Positions 30,529-39,790 of a stretch of 64,000 nt of DNA are shown piece by piece (within the stretch, counting starts at the first letter, position 1; the number at the start of each line of letters is the position of its first letter). This stretch comes from Fragilaria crotonensis. Its lineage: Eukaryota; Bacillariophyta; Fragilariophyceae; Fragilariales; Fragilariaceae. The notes beneath the pieces are model-generated. The model ran no database searches, was not told where the DNA came from, and saw only the letters and a list, made by a program, of their open reading frames with translations. The position numbers and the translations under genes were made by a program. The DNA is taken from positions 1 through 64,000 of the forward strand of contig JAKSYS010000103.1 of assembly GCA_022925895.1 (NCBI GenBank). The letters run 5' to 3'.

Positions 30529-31800
30529 ATGGGGAACATTCTGGAGCTCGACCATGTCACAAAGAAAACCAGTGAGCAGGGTGCCGGCGGTCAGTTCCGG
30601 TATGCTACATCGGGAATGAAAGGTTGGAGAGTAACCATGGAAGATTGCCATACGATATGTCTGGCAATTCCTGTCGATGGGTATGACGGTCTTCTCGATG
30701 ATCATGCCTTATTTGCTGTGTATGATGGTCATGGGGGTGATCTTACCTCGTTATATGCGGGGGAGAATTTTGTGAAAATCCTCTCGAGACGCTCCGAGAT
30801 GAAAAAATATGCCAATTTGAGAAAAGAGGGTCATAAAAGCAGAAGTGATGTTACAGGAATCGATCTGCTCCGCACTGCTCTTAAAACAACGTTTAAAGAG
30901 CTTGATAGTGAATTGCGCCGGCTTCATATTGACAAAAACGAAGAATATGCTCGCGTGGAGGAGGCTTTCAAAGCCAAAGCAAAGGAGGGACCACTCACTG
31001 ACGATGTTCTGGCACAGCTAGAAGGAAACGCGCGAAAGGTTGAGCGATCAGGATCGACGTGCGTCGTTGTCCTTATCACACCATCTCATATAATGTGTGC
31101 AAATGCAGGGGACTCCCGAGCAATACTTCGCCGAGGAGGGAAGGCCTTCCCGCTAAGCTTCGACCACAAACCGTCCAATCTTCCCGAACACGAACGAATT
31201 CTAAATGCTGGAGGTTTCGTCAAAGCCAAACGAGTGGATGGTGACCTGGCTGTCAGTCGCGGGCTTGGCGACTTTTCCTTTAAAGGACACTGTGATCTTC
31301 CACACCACAAACAAAAGGTCATCTTCGAACCCGATGTTTTAGTCTACCCTCGCGAAGGACAGAACGATGAGTTTGTTGTCCTTGCATGTGATGGAATATG
31401 GGATGTGGTAAGCAATGGGGAGTGCAGCGATATGATTCAGGCAATATTGGATGAGGGTGAAACAGACATGGCTCTTGTTTGCGAAGAGGTCCTTGACATG
31501 TGCCTGGAAAAGAACAGTCGTGACAATATGACAATAGTTATTGTTGGCTTTCCTGGAATCAAGATGGCCAATGCGTCGCACAAAAGCAGCAACGTGGTTC
31601 TCAACAGACGAGCATCTCGTAGAGCTCGCATATTAGAGGCTCATGCGAAGGCTGCAGCAGCAAGCACAGCGAAAAGCATGGGATTGAAGTTTGGACTGAG
31701 CTCAAACAATCCTGGTAGCAATGGACTCCCCCCGAAAAAGAGCGAGATCGAAAGTACGGGAGCACTTCGACTAGATGCCCCGGGACTAACGACAGTGTAA
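30529..31800 (+). CDS. PP2C-type protein phosphatase, putative N-myristoylated
   Basis: A 423-residue protein from ATG 30529; the open frame upstream contains only a TTG. All metal-binding PP2C motifs are present in order: GWRVTMEDCH, AVYDGHGGDL, GSTCVVVLITPSHI, NAGDSRAIL, LSFDHKP, KRVDGDLAVSRGLGDFSFK, VLACDGIWDVVSN and SRDNMTIVIVGF. It starts MGNILELD, which fits the N-myristoylation consensus (G2, small residue at 6 less certain), suggesting membrane attachment. Function: Mg/Mn-dependent Ser/Thr dephosphorylation. A 90-residue basic C-terminal extension (SRRARILEAHAKAAAA) follows the catalytic domain. A paralogue lies at 55549-56667. It is convergent with the next gene, only 33 bases apart. 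Confidence 0.93.
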   Translation: MGNILELDHVTKKTSEQGAGGQFRYATSGMKGWRVTMEDCHTICLAIPVDGYDGLLDDHALFAVYDGHGGDLTSLYAGENFVKILSRRSEMKKYANLRKEGHKSRSDVTGIDLLRTALKTTFKELDSELRRLHIDKNEEYARVEEAFKAKAKEGPLTDDVLAQLEGNARKVERSGSTCVVVLITPSHIMCANAGDSRAILRRGGKAFPLSFDHKPSNLPEHERILNAGGFVKAKRVDGDLAVSRGLGDFSFKGHCDLPHHKQKVIFEPDVLVYPREGQNDEFVVLACDGIWDVVSNGECSDMIQAILDEGETDMALVCEEVLDMCLEKNSRDNMTIVIVGFPGIKMANASHKSSNVVLNRRASRRARILEAHAKAAAASTAKSMGLKFGLSSNNPGSNGLPPKKSEIESTGALRLDAPGLTTV

Positions 31801-31833
31801 GGCTAAGTGTTCAATTTACTTTTATTTCCCATG

Positions 31834-32577
31834 TCATGCTGTATCACTTATCTCCGACAGAAGAATGGATGGCTCTCCACTCTCGATATTGTCCCAGTCG
31901 AGCTCGTATTTTCTAAGTTCACAATTCCCAAATCGAGCGTCAGATGGTCGAGCCAAATCCCCATGTGTTCTTCGATCCAGCAGCTTGACGCGAGGGTGCT
32001 GCTGCATCGTGAAACGCAAAATACCACCATGACAAACCAGCAACATGTGCTCCTCGGGACGCCTCATGAGCCAACATAATCCCTGGAAGCCTCGCTCAGC
32101 GCAGTCACGTTCTGTTTCTAACTCCTCTGTCCAGTGATCATCTGACGGAGTGAGGAGTCCAAAATCCCAGCCAGGAAACTTGACTTTAAGTTCATCTACA
32201 TGCCGTCGCCTTGCATTTAAGAATGAGCCATTGATTTCTCGAAACTCCTCGACTGATACTCGCGTCACCTTGTGATGTGACGCAGGAACCACAAGATCCG
32301 CAGTCCTCAATGCCCGAGACAATGGCGAGCTAACTATTAGCTGCAAGTCATCCCATGTGGACATACGTTGTAAACTGCGTCCCTGATTCTCTCCCACGTC
32401 AGTTAAATCGGCGTCTAACGCGTCGTCTTGACGCATCAGTTCCAAGAATTCGTCATATGTGCACCCGGCTTCCCGCGCAGCCTCTGCCCTCGGATTGTGC
32501 ACGGCTTGTCCATGTCGAACAATCCAAAGATATTTCTGCGAAGATGTGGCTGTGGCGCGAAAGGCTTGAGAGGTCAT
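31834..32577 (-). CDS. Histidine phosphatase (phosphoglycerate mutase-like) family protein
   Basis: A 247-residue protein if started at ATG 32577 (MTSQAFRA). An in-frame ATG at 32628 would add 17 residues that are hydrophobic and could be a targeting signal. Family motifs: LWIVRHGQAVHN with the phospho-accepting His, SPLSRALRTADLV, EEFREING with the acid, and LLVCHGGILRF with the second catalytic His. The close spacing of R-H-G-Q and V-H-N with an extra Cys-rich insert is common in plant and algal members of unknown substrate. Activity is probably on small phosphorylated metabolites, not glycolytic PGM (inference). Confidence 0.9.
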   Translation of the reverse strand: MTSQAFRATATSSQKYLWIVRHGQAVHNPRAEAAREAGCTYDEFLELMRQDDALDADLTDVGENQGRSLQRMSTWDDLQLIVSSPLSRALRTADLVVPASHHKVTRVSVEEFREINGSFLNARRRHVDELKVKFPGWDFGLLTPSDDHWTEELETERDCAERGFQGLCWLMRRPEEHMLLVCHGGILRFTMQQHPRVKLLDRRTHGDLARPSDARFGNCELRKYELDWDNIESGEPSILLSEISDTA

Positions 32578-32748
32578 TGTGATGAATAGGAATCTGAGTA
32601 AATGGTGAGAGTTACTAAACGCGCACATCCATTTGTTGTTTCAATCTGATGTTGGATTGTGGAGTCAAAGAGTGAAATGAGGGGTTGGCGTTTGTCATCA
32701 AGATGCATCAAAGTACAAATTGTTTGAATCACCATCACCAGTAGCTAA

Positions 32749-32822
32749 GCAGGGATGGTCTAGTTGGTTATGACGCGGCCTTAACACGGCTGAGGTCGGG
32801 GGTTCGACTCCCCCTTCTTGTA
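32749..32822 (+). tRNA. tRNA-Val (anticodon AAC)
   Basis: The cloverleaf can be drawn by eye. Acceptor GCAGGGA (32749-32755) pairs with TTCTTGT (32815-32821) using several G-U pairs. The D arm has a GTC/GAC stem, and the anticodon stem is CGGCC/GGCTG with loop TTAACAC (anticodon AAC). The T arm is GGGGG-TTCGACT-CCCCC and the discriminator is A. The TTCGA-type A and B boxes are standard. There is no intron, and CCA is not encoded, as expected for a nuclear gene. Confidence 0.9.
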
Positions 32823-33158
32823 TGCTAGCTTTTTTATTGATTTGCTCACCGAACGCATTTTTATTTGCTTGTATTCATACCCATGTTCGACTATCGTACT
32901 ATATATTTGGCTCGGACGGGGAGGGAGGGAGGAGGGAATTTATCTTTCCTCAAAGCCGTACACGTACCTGCAATATCGTGTGCATTCATTTCTTCCACAT
33001 CATTCGCACTCATCAGGAGCTACGAGATGGACGAATAAGTTGTATCTGACATACCGGTGGCGTGCGTCGTTCGTTAAGCATTGTGCCAATTTGAAATGTC
33101 AGCTTTATCAAAAGTTGTTTAGGCATTCTCTTTCGTTCTTCATCCTGACAAGCCTTTC

Positions 33159-34511
33159 ATGATGAAACGCCCTCCAAGGCTGTCGCAAGGACGATGGAAG
33201 TTGTCAACCCCCATCATGTTCATGCTTCTTCAGCAGGTGGAATCGCTGGCAACGCGTTCAAGCATTGTCCGTGCTGAATTCGAGAAACTCCCCTTTGTCG
33301 GAATCGCGAAGCGATCGCAGGTTACCTTCATTGTCGTCGGAACTTCTCACTTCCAATGCAATTCCGCATCCGAGGTCGCGTCCCTGGTGCGAGAATTGAA
33401 GCCGGATGGTGTTGTGGTCGAATTGGATCCGGAAAGGGCGGTCCGCTTAACGAAGGAAGCAGCCACGTCCGACTCGGCTCCCTGGTTTGGCGCTGATTTC
33501 CTCGCGGCGATCGATGCTGCCAGAGAAATAGATGTTCCTCTGTTCATCGGCGACGAGTATACGAGGGAAACCCGGGCGCGATTCCTCGACACGCTCCTAT
33601 CGCCGGCATCCTACAGCCCTCAGCGTCTCATGGCGTCCGTGTTTCGTTCAAACGCGCAGATAGACCTTCTTCAAACGTTTGCACGAGATCCGATGAAGTT
33701 GACGCCGCTAGTAACAACTCTCTTCACTCCGCTTGTGTTCGTCTGTACCGGATTTTTGTTGCATGATCATGGGGTGCAGTTTGAAATTGAATCCTTTCGA
33801 TCCCACGTCAGCGTATGCGTCACCTTGGTGCTTTCTTTTCTGTTTATATGCAAGGTTTACAATACGTTGATCGTAGATCGAGATGACGTAATAGTTGACC
33901 GTACAATCAATGCAGCAGAAGTGATAATGTCATTGAAACGAAAGGAAACTATCCGCCAACGTTGGAGCTTCACTACTGAACCAAACACAACGAAATCTCA
34001 GGACCCAAAAAGGGATGGGATTCCACTCTTTACGCTCAGGCGACCTCTAACAAAGGATGCGATACGCAGTCTTTATTTGTTTGAACCACGATGGCTATCT
34101 ATGATCGACAGCCTCCAAGCTGCGGGTGGTATTTGCCCTCCACAATTTGGTTGTTTGACTTGTGTCAACAAATTTTACTGTTCAATAGCTCTCGATGGAA
34201 AGGAAGCCAGATACGCAGATGTAATTTTCAATCGACGCGGTCGAATGGCATCGCTTGGGAACTTGATTGAAGGTACGCGGCCATCGGGAGATCGCAAGGT
34301 TACTGCCGAAATTGAAGGAAAGAACGCCTTCACACTTGACGAGAAGAATATCTTTGTTGCTGATGAAGGATACCTCATGACTTTGGGCATGACAGAGGAG
34401 ACCTATCCAACCATACCCACAAACCTTTGTGACGATGACATATCAATCGTCGTCGTTGTTGGCCTGCTTCATGCCAACGGCGTGGTCGATCAACTTTGTG
34501 CGCTAAACTAA
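33159..34511 (+). CDS. TraB-family protein with LON-N-like C-terminal domain
   Basis: A 450-residue protein. After a basic N-terminus and a short hydrophobic segment, residues about 45-160 match the TraB/PrgY fold: VTFIVVGTSHFQCNSASEV, LKPDGVVVELDPERAV and PLFIGDEYTRETRARFLDTL. A hydrophobic stretch lies at about 190-240 (LVTTLFTPLVFVCTGFLLHD; CVTLVLSFLFICKVY). From about 285 a second region reads IPLFTLRRPLTKDAIRSLYL then FEPRWLSMI, a pattern typical of the LON substrate-binding N-terminal domain (I/LPLF-x-L...L-FE-x-R). TraB proteins in eukaryotes are mitochondrial or plastid membrane proteins; the role of the fusion is unknown. The frame is unbroken. Confidence 0.75.
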   Translation: MMKRPPRLSQGRWKLSTPIMFMLLQQVESLATRSSIVRAEFEKLPFVGIAKRSQVTFIVVGTSHFQCNSASEVASLVRELKPDGVVVELDPERAVRLTKEAATSDSAPWFGADFLAAIDAAREIDVPLFIGDEYTRETRARFLDTLLSPASYSPQRLMASVFRSNAQIDLLQTFARDPMKLTPLVTTLFTPLVFVCTGFLLHDHGVQFEIESFRSHVSVCVTLVLSFLFICKVYNTLIVDRDDVIVDRTINAAEVIMSLKRKETIRQRWSFTTEPNTTKSQDPKRDGIPLFTLRRPLTKDAIRSLYLFEPRWLSMIDSLQAAGGICPPQFGCLTCVNKFYCSIALDGKEARYADVIFNRRGRMASLGNLIEGTRPSGDRKVTAEIEGKNAFTLDEKNIFVADEGYLMTLGMTEETYPTIPTNLCDDDISIVVVVGLLHANGVVDQLCALN

Positions 34512-35007
34512 CGAGTTTCTTGCGATTGACCTCGATCTTCATGCAAAGTACACTGCTGATGACAATTCTGCCATGACTTAGACCTGCCATGGGCGGAGAT
34601 ATTGAATAGGCGCGACCAGTACTGTCTCTCCTCGGCACGTCACATCCACTGGGGGGTGGGACCTACTCTAGTACAATACTCTGTTGACGATCACGATCTG
34701 TCCCCTTGAGAGTATGGAGGGGCTCTAATTGTAGAGAGTAGAGAGGCGAGTGACCAAGTGCATGGTGCATGGAGTATATATCTCATTTAAAGCAGCTGCT
34801 ACTGTTGCAAGTTTTTCCAGTGCTTGTAGACTTTCGCACTACGACGTACATACAATATATCCGTGATCATAAATTTCTGGGAGGCTCTAACCTACAATAT
34901 CACTAAACCTTAACGAGAATCCTCATTCCTACGTGTCAAATTCAGATTGATGGCCTGCCGATCTTGTTGACATCATAACTTCAAACCGTCCATCGTCCCC
35001 TTTGGCC
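34512..35007. other. Intergenic spacer
   Basis: About 500 bases without ORF, RNA gene or strong repeat. It carries the promoter of ispE. Confidence 0.5.
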
Positions 35008-36079
35008 ATGAGACTGGAAATCACTCTCCTGTATATCATCCTTTCATTGGCGAATGCCTTTGTTGTGTCTCCAACATCACGACTGTCAACCTCCATTTCA
35101 GCAGTTCCGGGTGATTCAATTCAATTATTTTCACCCTGCAAAGTCAACCTTTTCCTTCGCATTCTAAGGAAACGAGACGATGGCTTTCACGATCTCGCCT
35201 CACTCTTCCAAGCCGTAGGGTTTGGCGACGACTTGACTCTCAAGGTCTTGGACGAATCCGCAACCAGTGACTCATTTTCTTGTAATATGGCGGGTGTCCC
35301 AACGGATTCTTCAAACTTGGTCTTGAGGGCGCTGCAGTTGATGCGTGACAAAACAGGACGACAAGTGTTTTTCGATGCTAATTTGTTCAAAAACTGTCCG
35401 GCCCAAGCTGGATTGGGAGGTGGATCGGCCAATGCGGCGACTGCGATGTTTGGTTGCAATGAATTGATGGGAAAGCCAGCTCGACAAGAAGAGGTGCGTC
35501 GAAGGGGAGAGGGATTGTTCGCATTTTTTTCTCGAATCTCATCTTCGATCGGTTCTCCAACAGCTCATCGAATGGTCTGCGGTCTTGGGTTCTGACATCA
35601 CCTTCTTCTTAAGTCAAGGCACTGCCTATTGTACTGGCCGCGGGGAAATTCTAACACCTCAACCGCCTGTTGGACCAGGCACATCCGTAACGATTTGTAA
35701 ACCCGATGTCGGCCTTTCAACACCGACTGTCTTTAAAAGTTTGAATTACGATTTGTTGCGTAATGATTTGGAACCAGAGGCACTCCTGCAAGATTTTAAA
35801 GCAAATGGTGTTATTGATGCTACGTCGTACATAAATGATTTGGAACCGCCTGCATTTGCGAATCTACCGGAGTTGAAAGCCCTCAAGGAGGAGTTACTCG
35901 AAGTTGATGGCTTTTCTCATGTGTTAATGAGTGGATCTGGAACTAGCATCTTTTGCATCGGTCAGCCAACGGACAAAGCTGCCTTCGAAGAAAAGTTCGG
36001 TGGTCGGGAAGACTTGATGGTATTCTTTTCGGAATTCATCAACCGACCCGACGACAATACGTGGTACGAACGACCATAA
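35008..36079 (+). CDS. ispE: 4-diphosphocytidyl-2-C-methyl-D-erythritol kinase, plastid-targeted
   Basis: Two exons, 35008-35493 and 35564-36079, separated by a 70-bp GT-AG intron (GTGCGT...CAACAG). Splicing joins PARQEE to LIEWSAVLGSDITFFL without a frame change, giving 333 residues. The N-terminus (MRLEITLLYIILSLANA-FVV) is a diatom-type bipartite plastid presequence with Phe after the signal cleavage site. Family motifs: FSPCKVNLFLRILRKRDDGF, the GHMP-kinase ATP loop QAGLGGGSANAATAM, LGSDITFFL with GRGE, and the C-terminal MSGSGTSIF. It phosphorylates CDP-methylerythritol in the MEP isoprenoid pathway of the plastid. The gene is convergent with the next, 99 bases away. Confidence 0.95.
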
Positions 36080-36178
36080 GATAAACACACTGCGAACCTG
36101 CCGCGGTCTTTCGAATGTATGTATGATGGGATACTCTCGACATTCTCCTCTAACAGTCCCTATGCAGTGTACGTAGCT

Positions 36179-37138
36179 CTAGAATACGGAATCGAAGATG
36201 TTCCGCTCCACAATATCGTGTGTGGAACCAAAGAATGATGGTCCAATCAGATGAGGTCCTGCGAAATTGGTGAACCCCACCAGCAGCAATGCAGCAACTC
36301 CCAAGAAGACTATCGGCCCATCCTCTTCACCATCAGCTGTCGGCGTGACATCGAGTGAACCTGAGCCTGGTACAGATGCCCACGGAAGGGCCTCTGCAAT
36401 CAAGTCGTCCCAAGTGTCTTCCAAGGCAGAACTGCGCCTGCCAGTCTCTAGAAATAGTCTCAAGTCGTCGGAACACCTTCGATTCAATAGACAGCCTCGC
36501 TGCAAGTCTTGGGCATAAGATAATTCTTCCGTAATGGAAACCAGCATGTCATCATCTTCTGAAAAAATGAGCTCGCTTGTACCTTCTATGCACGCCAATG
36601 GTATCCGAAGCTTTCCACTGGCCATGGCATCCAGAAAGACTTTTCCAACCGCGTTCCATGAAAACGTACACGGCTGATTCGATAGGTGATTATAAGTCGT
36701 GGGGACAACGTTGACCCCAGGCCAGGCGTTCCCAAGCACCTCAAGCCAGAGAGCCGACACTGGGACCCATGTAACGTTCCAACGGACAATAATCTTGTGT
36801 GGGTCAATTAGCGAGACCCGAGTAATGGCGGATTTGACACCGAATTCGGATTGAAAGTTTGAGTCAAATGAATCACATGCTTGGTGGAGCACCGAGAGTC
36901 CTTCTATGCGAGTATTCGTAGCCTTCTGAAGGTATTTGACTCTTTCTGACAATTTGTCGGGAGGAACCAGCAATATTGTTCGAGCTATAGGGTCGCTGGG
37001 ATTATCAATTCTTTCTCGCGATTGTAATTGCAATTGAAATTGAATTGACTTGGCTATTGATGGAACGCCATTGGTCAAGGCATTACTACCGGTAGCGACC
37101 AACAGCAATGAGAGAAGTTGGGCGAGCATCAGCAACAT
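36179..37138 (-). CDS. Uncharacterised secreted or plastid-membrane protein, 319 aa
   Basis: Started at ATG 37138; the frame's upstream part opens with TTG. The N-terminus is a strong signal peptide (MLLMLAQLLSLLLVATGSNA). Residues about 70-180 look globular, with VKSAITRVSLIDPHKIIVRW and VPVSALWLEVLGNAWPG, weakly recalling an NTF2-like/DUF2358 fold known from plastid proteins. A C-terminal transmembrane segment lies at GPIVFLGVAALLLVGFTNFA, followed by a short tail. There is no aromatic residue at the predicted cleavage site, so plastid import is uncertain. Function is not recognised. Confidence 0.7.
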   Translation of the reverse strand: MLLMLAQLLSLLLVATGSNALTNGVPSIAKSIQFQLQLQSRERIDNPSDPIARTILLVPPDKLSERVKYLQKATNTRIEGLSVLHQACDSFDSNFQSEFGVKSAITRVSLIDPHKIIVRWNVTWVPVSALWLEVLGNAWPGVNVVPTTYNHLSNQPCTFSWNAVGKVFLDAMASGKLRIPLACIEGTSELIFSEDDDMLVSITEELSYAQDLQRGCLLNRRCSDDLRLFLETGRRSSALEDTWDDLIAEALPWASVPGSGSLDVTPTADGEEDGPIVFLGVAALLLVGFTNFAGPHLIGPSFFGSTHDIVERNIFDSVF

Positions 37139-37857
37139 CTGCAACAATCGCGTTTACCTCTGCTTCGCACCCTGAATCCTGAATTTTAAGGTAGAACAGC
37201 AGACAACCACAAAATGATAACGACCATCGTTGGTACGACACACACCCAACACATTCAAAGCACAGAAAGCAAGTACATTTACTCAACAAAAAATCAGCCT
37301 ACCAGTACCGTAATACGCTCGAGACTCGAGACTGTGCATTCAAGTAACTCATGATGATGTAGTTGAGCCATAAACATCAATGAGGCATCACTATTTTGCT
37401 TGTAACTCAATGATTTTTGGTCCTTTAGGGTTGATTGAAGATCATCCTAGATTCAGCAATGGTATTCCAACCTTCTGTGTTGTCAATTAGGGGATATTGC
37501 AATTTCACATTTTTCATCATTTATAATACACAACTGGCATTTGTCCAGCATAGACTTGTGAAGGCTGCAAGCATCACTATTTTGTAAATAAGTCAATGAA
37601 TATGGATCCAAGTTCATTAATGGAAGATTATGATTAATCATGCTATGTTAGCAACAAGGACCAGGTACATGAAATCACTGGAACAACCGAAACACTCCTC
37701 ATTCTGTGTTGTGAGCATTGAATATCTGTCGTATGCTTTGAGATTATTCTCACCTCTTCAGCACAGGGGAACCCTAGGAACCATTGCAAGGCAATGCACC
37801 ATATAGGTACAAAGGAATTGTAGCGATTAGGTCTTACAAATGGTGAGCTTTAATTTC
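37139..37857. other. Intergenic spacer, nothing recognised
   Basis: About 720 AT-rich bases without a gene. A loose direct similarity between 37380-37440 and 37560-37630 (CATCACTATTTTG...AA-TCAATGA) may be a minor duplication. Confidence 0.4.
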
Positions 37858-39099
37858 TCAGCTGGTGGTTGTAGTCGCCACTGGAGCAAAAGCATGGTCG
37901 CCTGTGGGGTCAAAACAAAAGCCAGCATCCTCAAGTTGACTTGCGCGCTCGGTGGTCATGTGTGATGGCTTTCCTTGCAACATAAGCCTGCGGTGCCGCC
38001 TTTGTTCCTTCACCCACAACCCCAGTTTTCGATGCCTCGGATGGTTTGCAGGTAAAATCCATGTGCCGTATTGTTTATGGACGGACACCAACTCATTAAA
38101 ATTCCTTTGCCATGCATCTTTCTGTGCATTCCACACAAAACCAATTTGGTCGAGGAGGTCAATGCGTGCTTTAGTCAATGGGGTATCCAAACCCTTTTGG
38201 AAACACTTGTATTGCTTGCGTTGTTCATTGATCCATGTGCCTAATCGCGTACCTGCCAGTATATCTCGAGGGATTTTACCTTGGTATAGAGTCTGGTAGT
38301 GGACAAGTTTATCATACTGTGCTTGCCACTTCCCTCCCACCGCCGCTTGCCTCGATTCTGTACTGCCTGTAGCCCGAACAGACGATTCGGCGGGAGTCAC
38401 AATCTTTCCCTGTACGTCATTCGAGGTAATGCTTTGTTCACATACAGTGGACGAGGGTACTTCGTTGTCATTGGGTCGCACTGGCCCTTGGTGAGGAGGT
38501 GCCCAATTAAATCCTGAAGGCAACTGACCGCCTTTCGCTTGAAGTAGATTTCGTCGTGCGGTTGCTATCTGCTGGGCCCTAATCCTCAACAACTCTCTTT
38601 CGTTCTCCAGCATCGTCACCCTTTGATGCCTCGACATGAGATTCATCTTCTCTTGCGAGAAAAGCGCTTGGAAGTGGGTGCTCCTGTCCCACGGTGCGAG
38701 TGCCTGTACTTCGGTAGTGGCTGTGAAGGCAAGCTGTCGATTAAGATAATGTGCTTGGCGACGAGCTGCATGTGCTACAAGTTCTGTGTGTTCGTTACGT
38801 AAGGCTTGTCCGTCGAGGACGCGATTGAGCGACAGCGACGCCGGAGAGTTTGCACCGAAAGTAGCCATTTCAAGCGAAGCATTACGGAAAGGCAACACTC
38901 TCTGGTGCAAAGTGGTATTCACCATAACAGCATTCGAGACTATATCAAACGCATGAACTGTACGTCGAGGGTCAATTGCAATTGTTCCAGGATGCGTGAG
39001 ATGTTTCGTCCTTGATGCACGTGCAACGTTGTAAGCATTACTACATTGTTGAGGGAGAAGTGCTGGCAGATCAGTATCGCTGCTCCTCGTGCGCCTCAT
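37858..39099 (-). CDS. Helicase-associated (HA) domain protein without a helicase
   Basis: A 413-residue protein, ATG 39099. The C-terminal third holds two tandem helicase-associated repeats of about 70 residues. The first (about 258-325) has W-x-x-x-Y-x-x-L...LGTWINEQRKQYK then IDLLDQIGFVW. The second (about 330-400) has W-x-x-x-F-x-x-L...YGTWILPANHPRHRKLGLWV then ASQLEDAGF. The N-terminal part is Gln/Asn/Arg-rich with no DEAD/H or Walker motif. Such stand-alone HA proteins are abundant in diatoms. The domain is thought to bind nucleic acid; the role of this one is unknown. Confidence 0.85.
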   Translation of the reverse strand: MRRTRSSDTDLPALLPQQCSNAYNVARASRTKHLTHPGTIAIDPRRTVHAFDIVSNAVMVNTTLHQRVLPFRNASLEMATFGANSPASLSLNRVLDGQALRNEHTELVAHAARRQAHYLNRQLAFTATTEVQALAPWDRSTHFQALFSQEKMNLMSRHQRVTMLENERELLRIRAQQIATARRNLLQAKGGQLPSGFNWAPPHQGPVRPNDNEVPSSTVCEQSITSNDVQGKIVTPAESSVRATGSTESRQAAVGGKWQAQYDKLVHYQTLYQGKIPRDILAGTRLGTWINEQRKQYKCFQKGLDTPLTKARIDLLDQIGFVWNAQKDAWQRNFNELVSVHKQYGTWILPANHPRHRKLGLWVKEQRRHRRLMLQGKPSHMTTERASQLEDAGFCFDPTGDHAFAPVATTTTS

Positions 39100-39790
39100 C
39101 GCGTTTGAGCCTGCAGGAACGACAAGTGTGTGCTATGAACCCATTAAATGGTGTGCCTAGTAGTACTCGGTTGTAAGGGATCTCGGCACCTCTGGTTCAC
39201 CACTAATCGCGTGGAAATTCTTCATGCTTCTTCCCATAAAATACTCCCTGTACTTTTTCATGCTCAGCAGGCCCCCGCGCGTATGCAAACCAAATTGGGA
39301 GACCATGTTAGTCCTTAGTCCCCATATCGAGCCGGTGAAACCTTCTAAATAAATCAACTGTACAGTATGCCTCGTACAATGGTACTAGAGTACTGCACTT
39401 CGAGCGCCGTAAAAAAATTGACGGAGTATACTATACAGTATACAGTATGATTAGTACGTTCTGCGAATACAGTACATCCGAAGACTCAACTCAGGGGAGA
39501 ATTCGTGCACTGGGGAGTATACAAGTACCATAGACTATGAATACTACGACACATTACTCGTCGTACGATATGACATACGGAGTAGAACATAGACTGTGAT
39601 GGCGAGAAGCTAGAGAAGCAACACGGACGGGATCCCGAATGGTGTACGGTGAATGATGTGCATGCTTCGCTTACATGAGGTGTTTGGGAGTTGAAACAGT
39701 GCTCCGTTTACGTCATTTTCCCTCGGTCCTGATCCCATGCCCCATGGCCATGCGGACTGTATGGTACGCGCACCGTCGCCGCGGCGGCAT
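39100..39790. other. Intergenic spacer with GTAC palindrome cluster
   Basis: The stretch about 39360-39600 is rich in TACAGTATAC/ACTCCG-type palindromes. No gene is supported. Confidence 0.5.
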
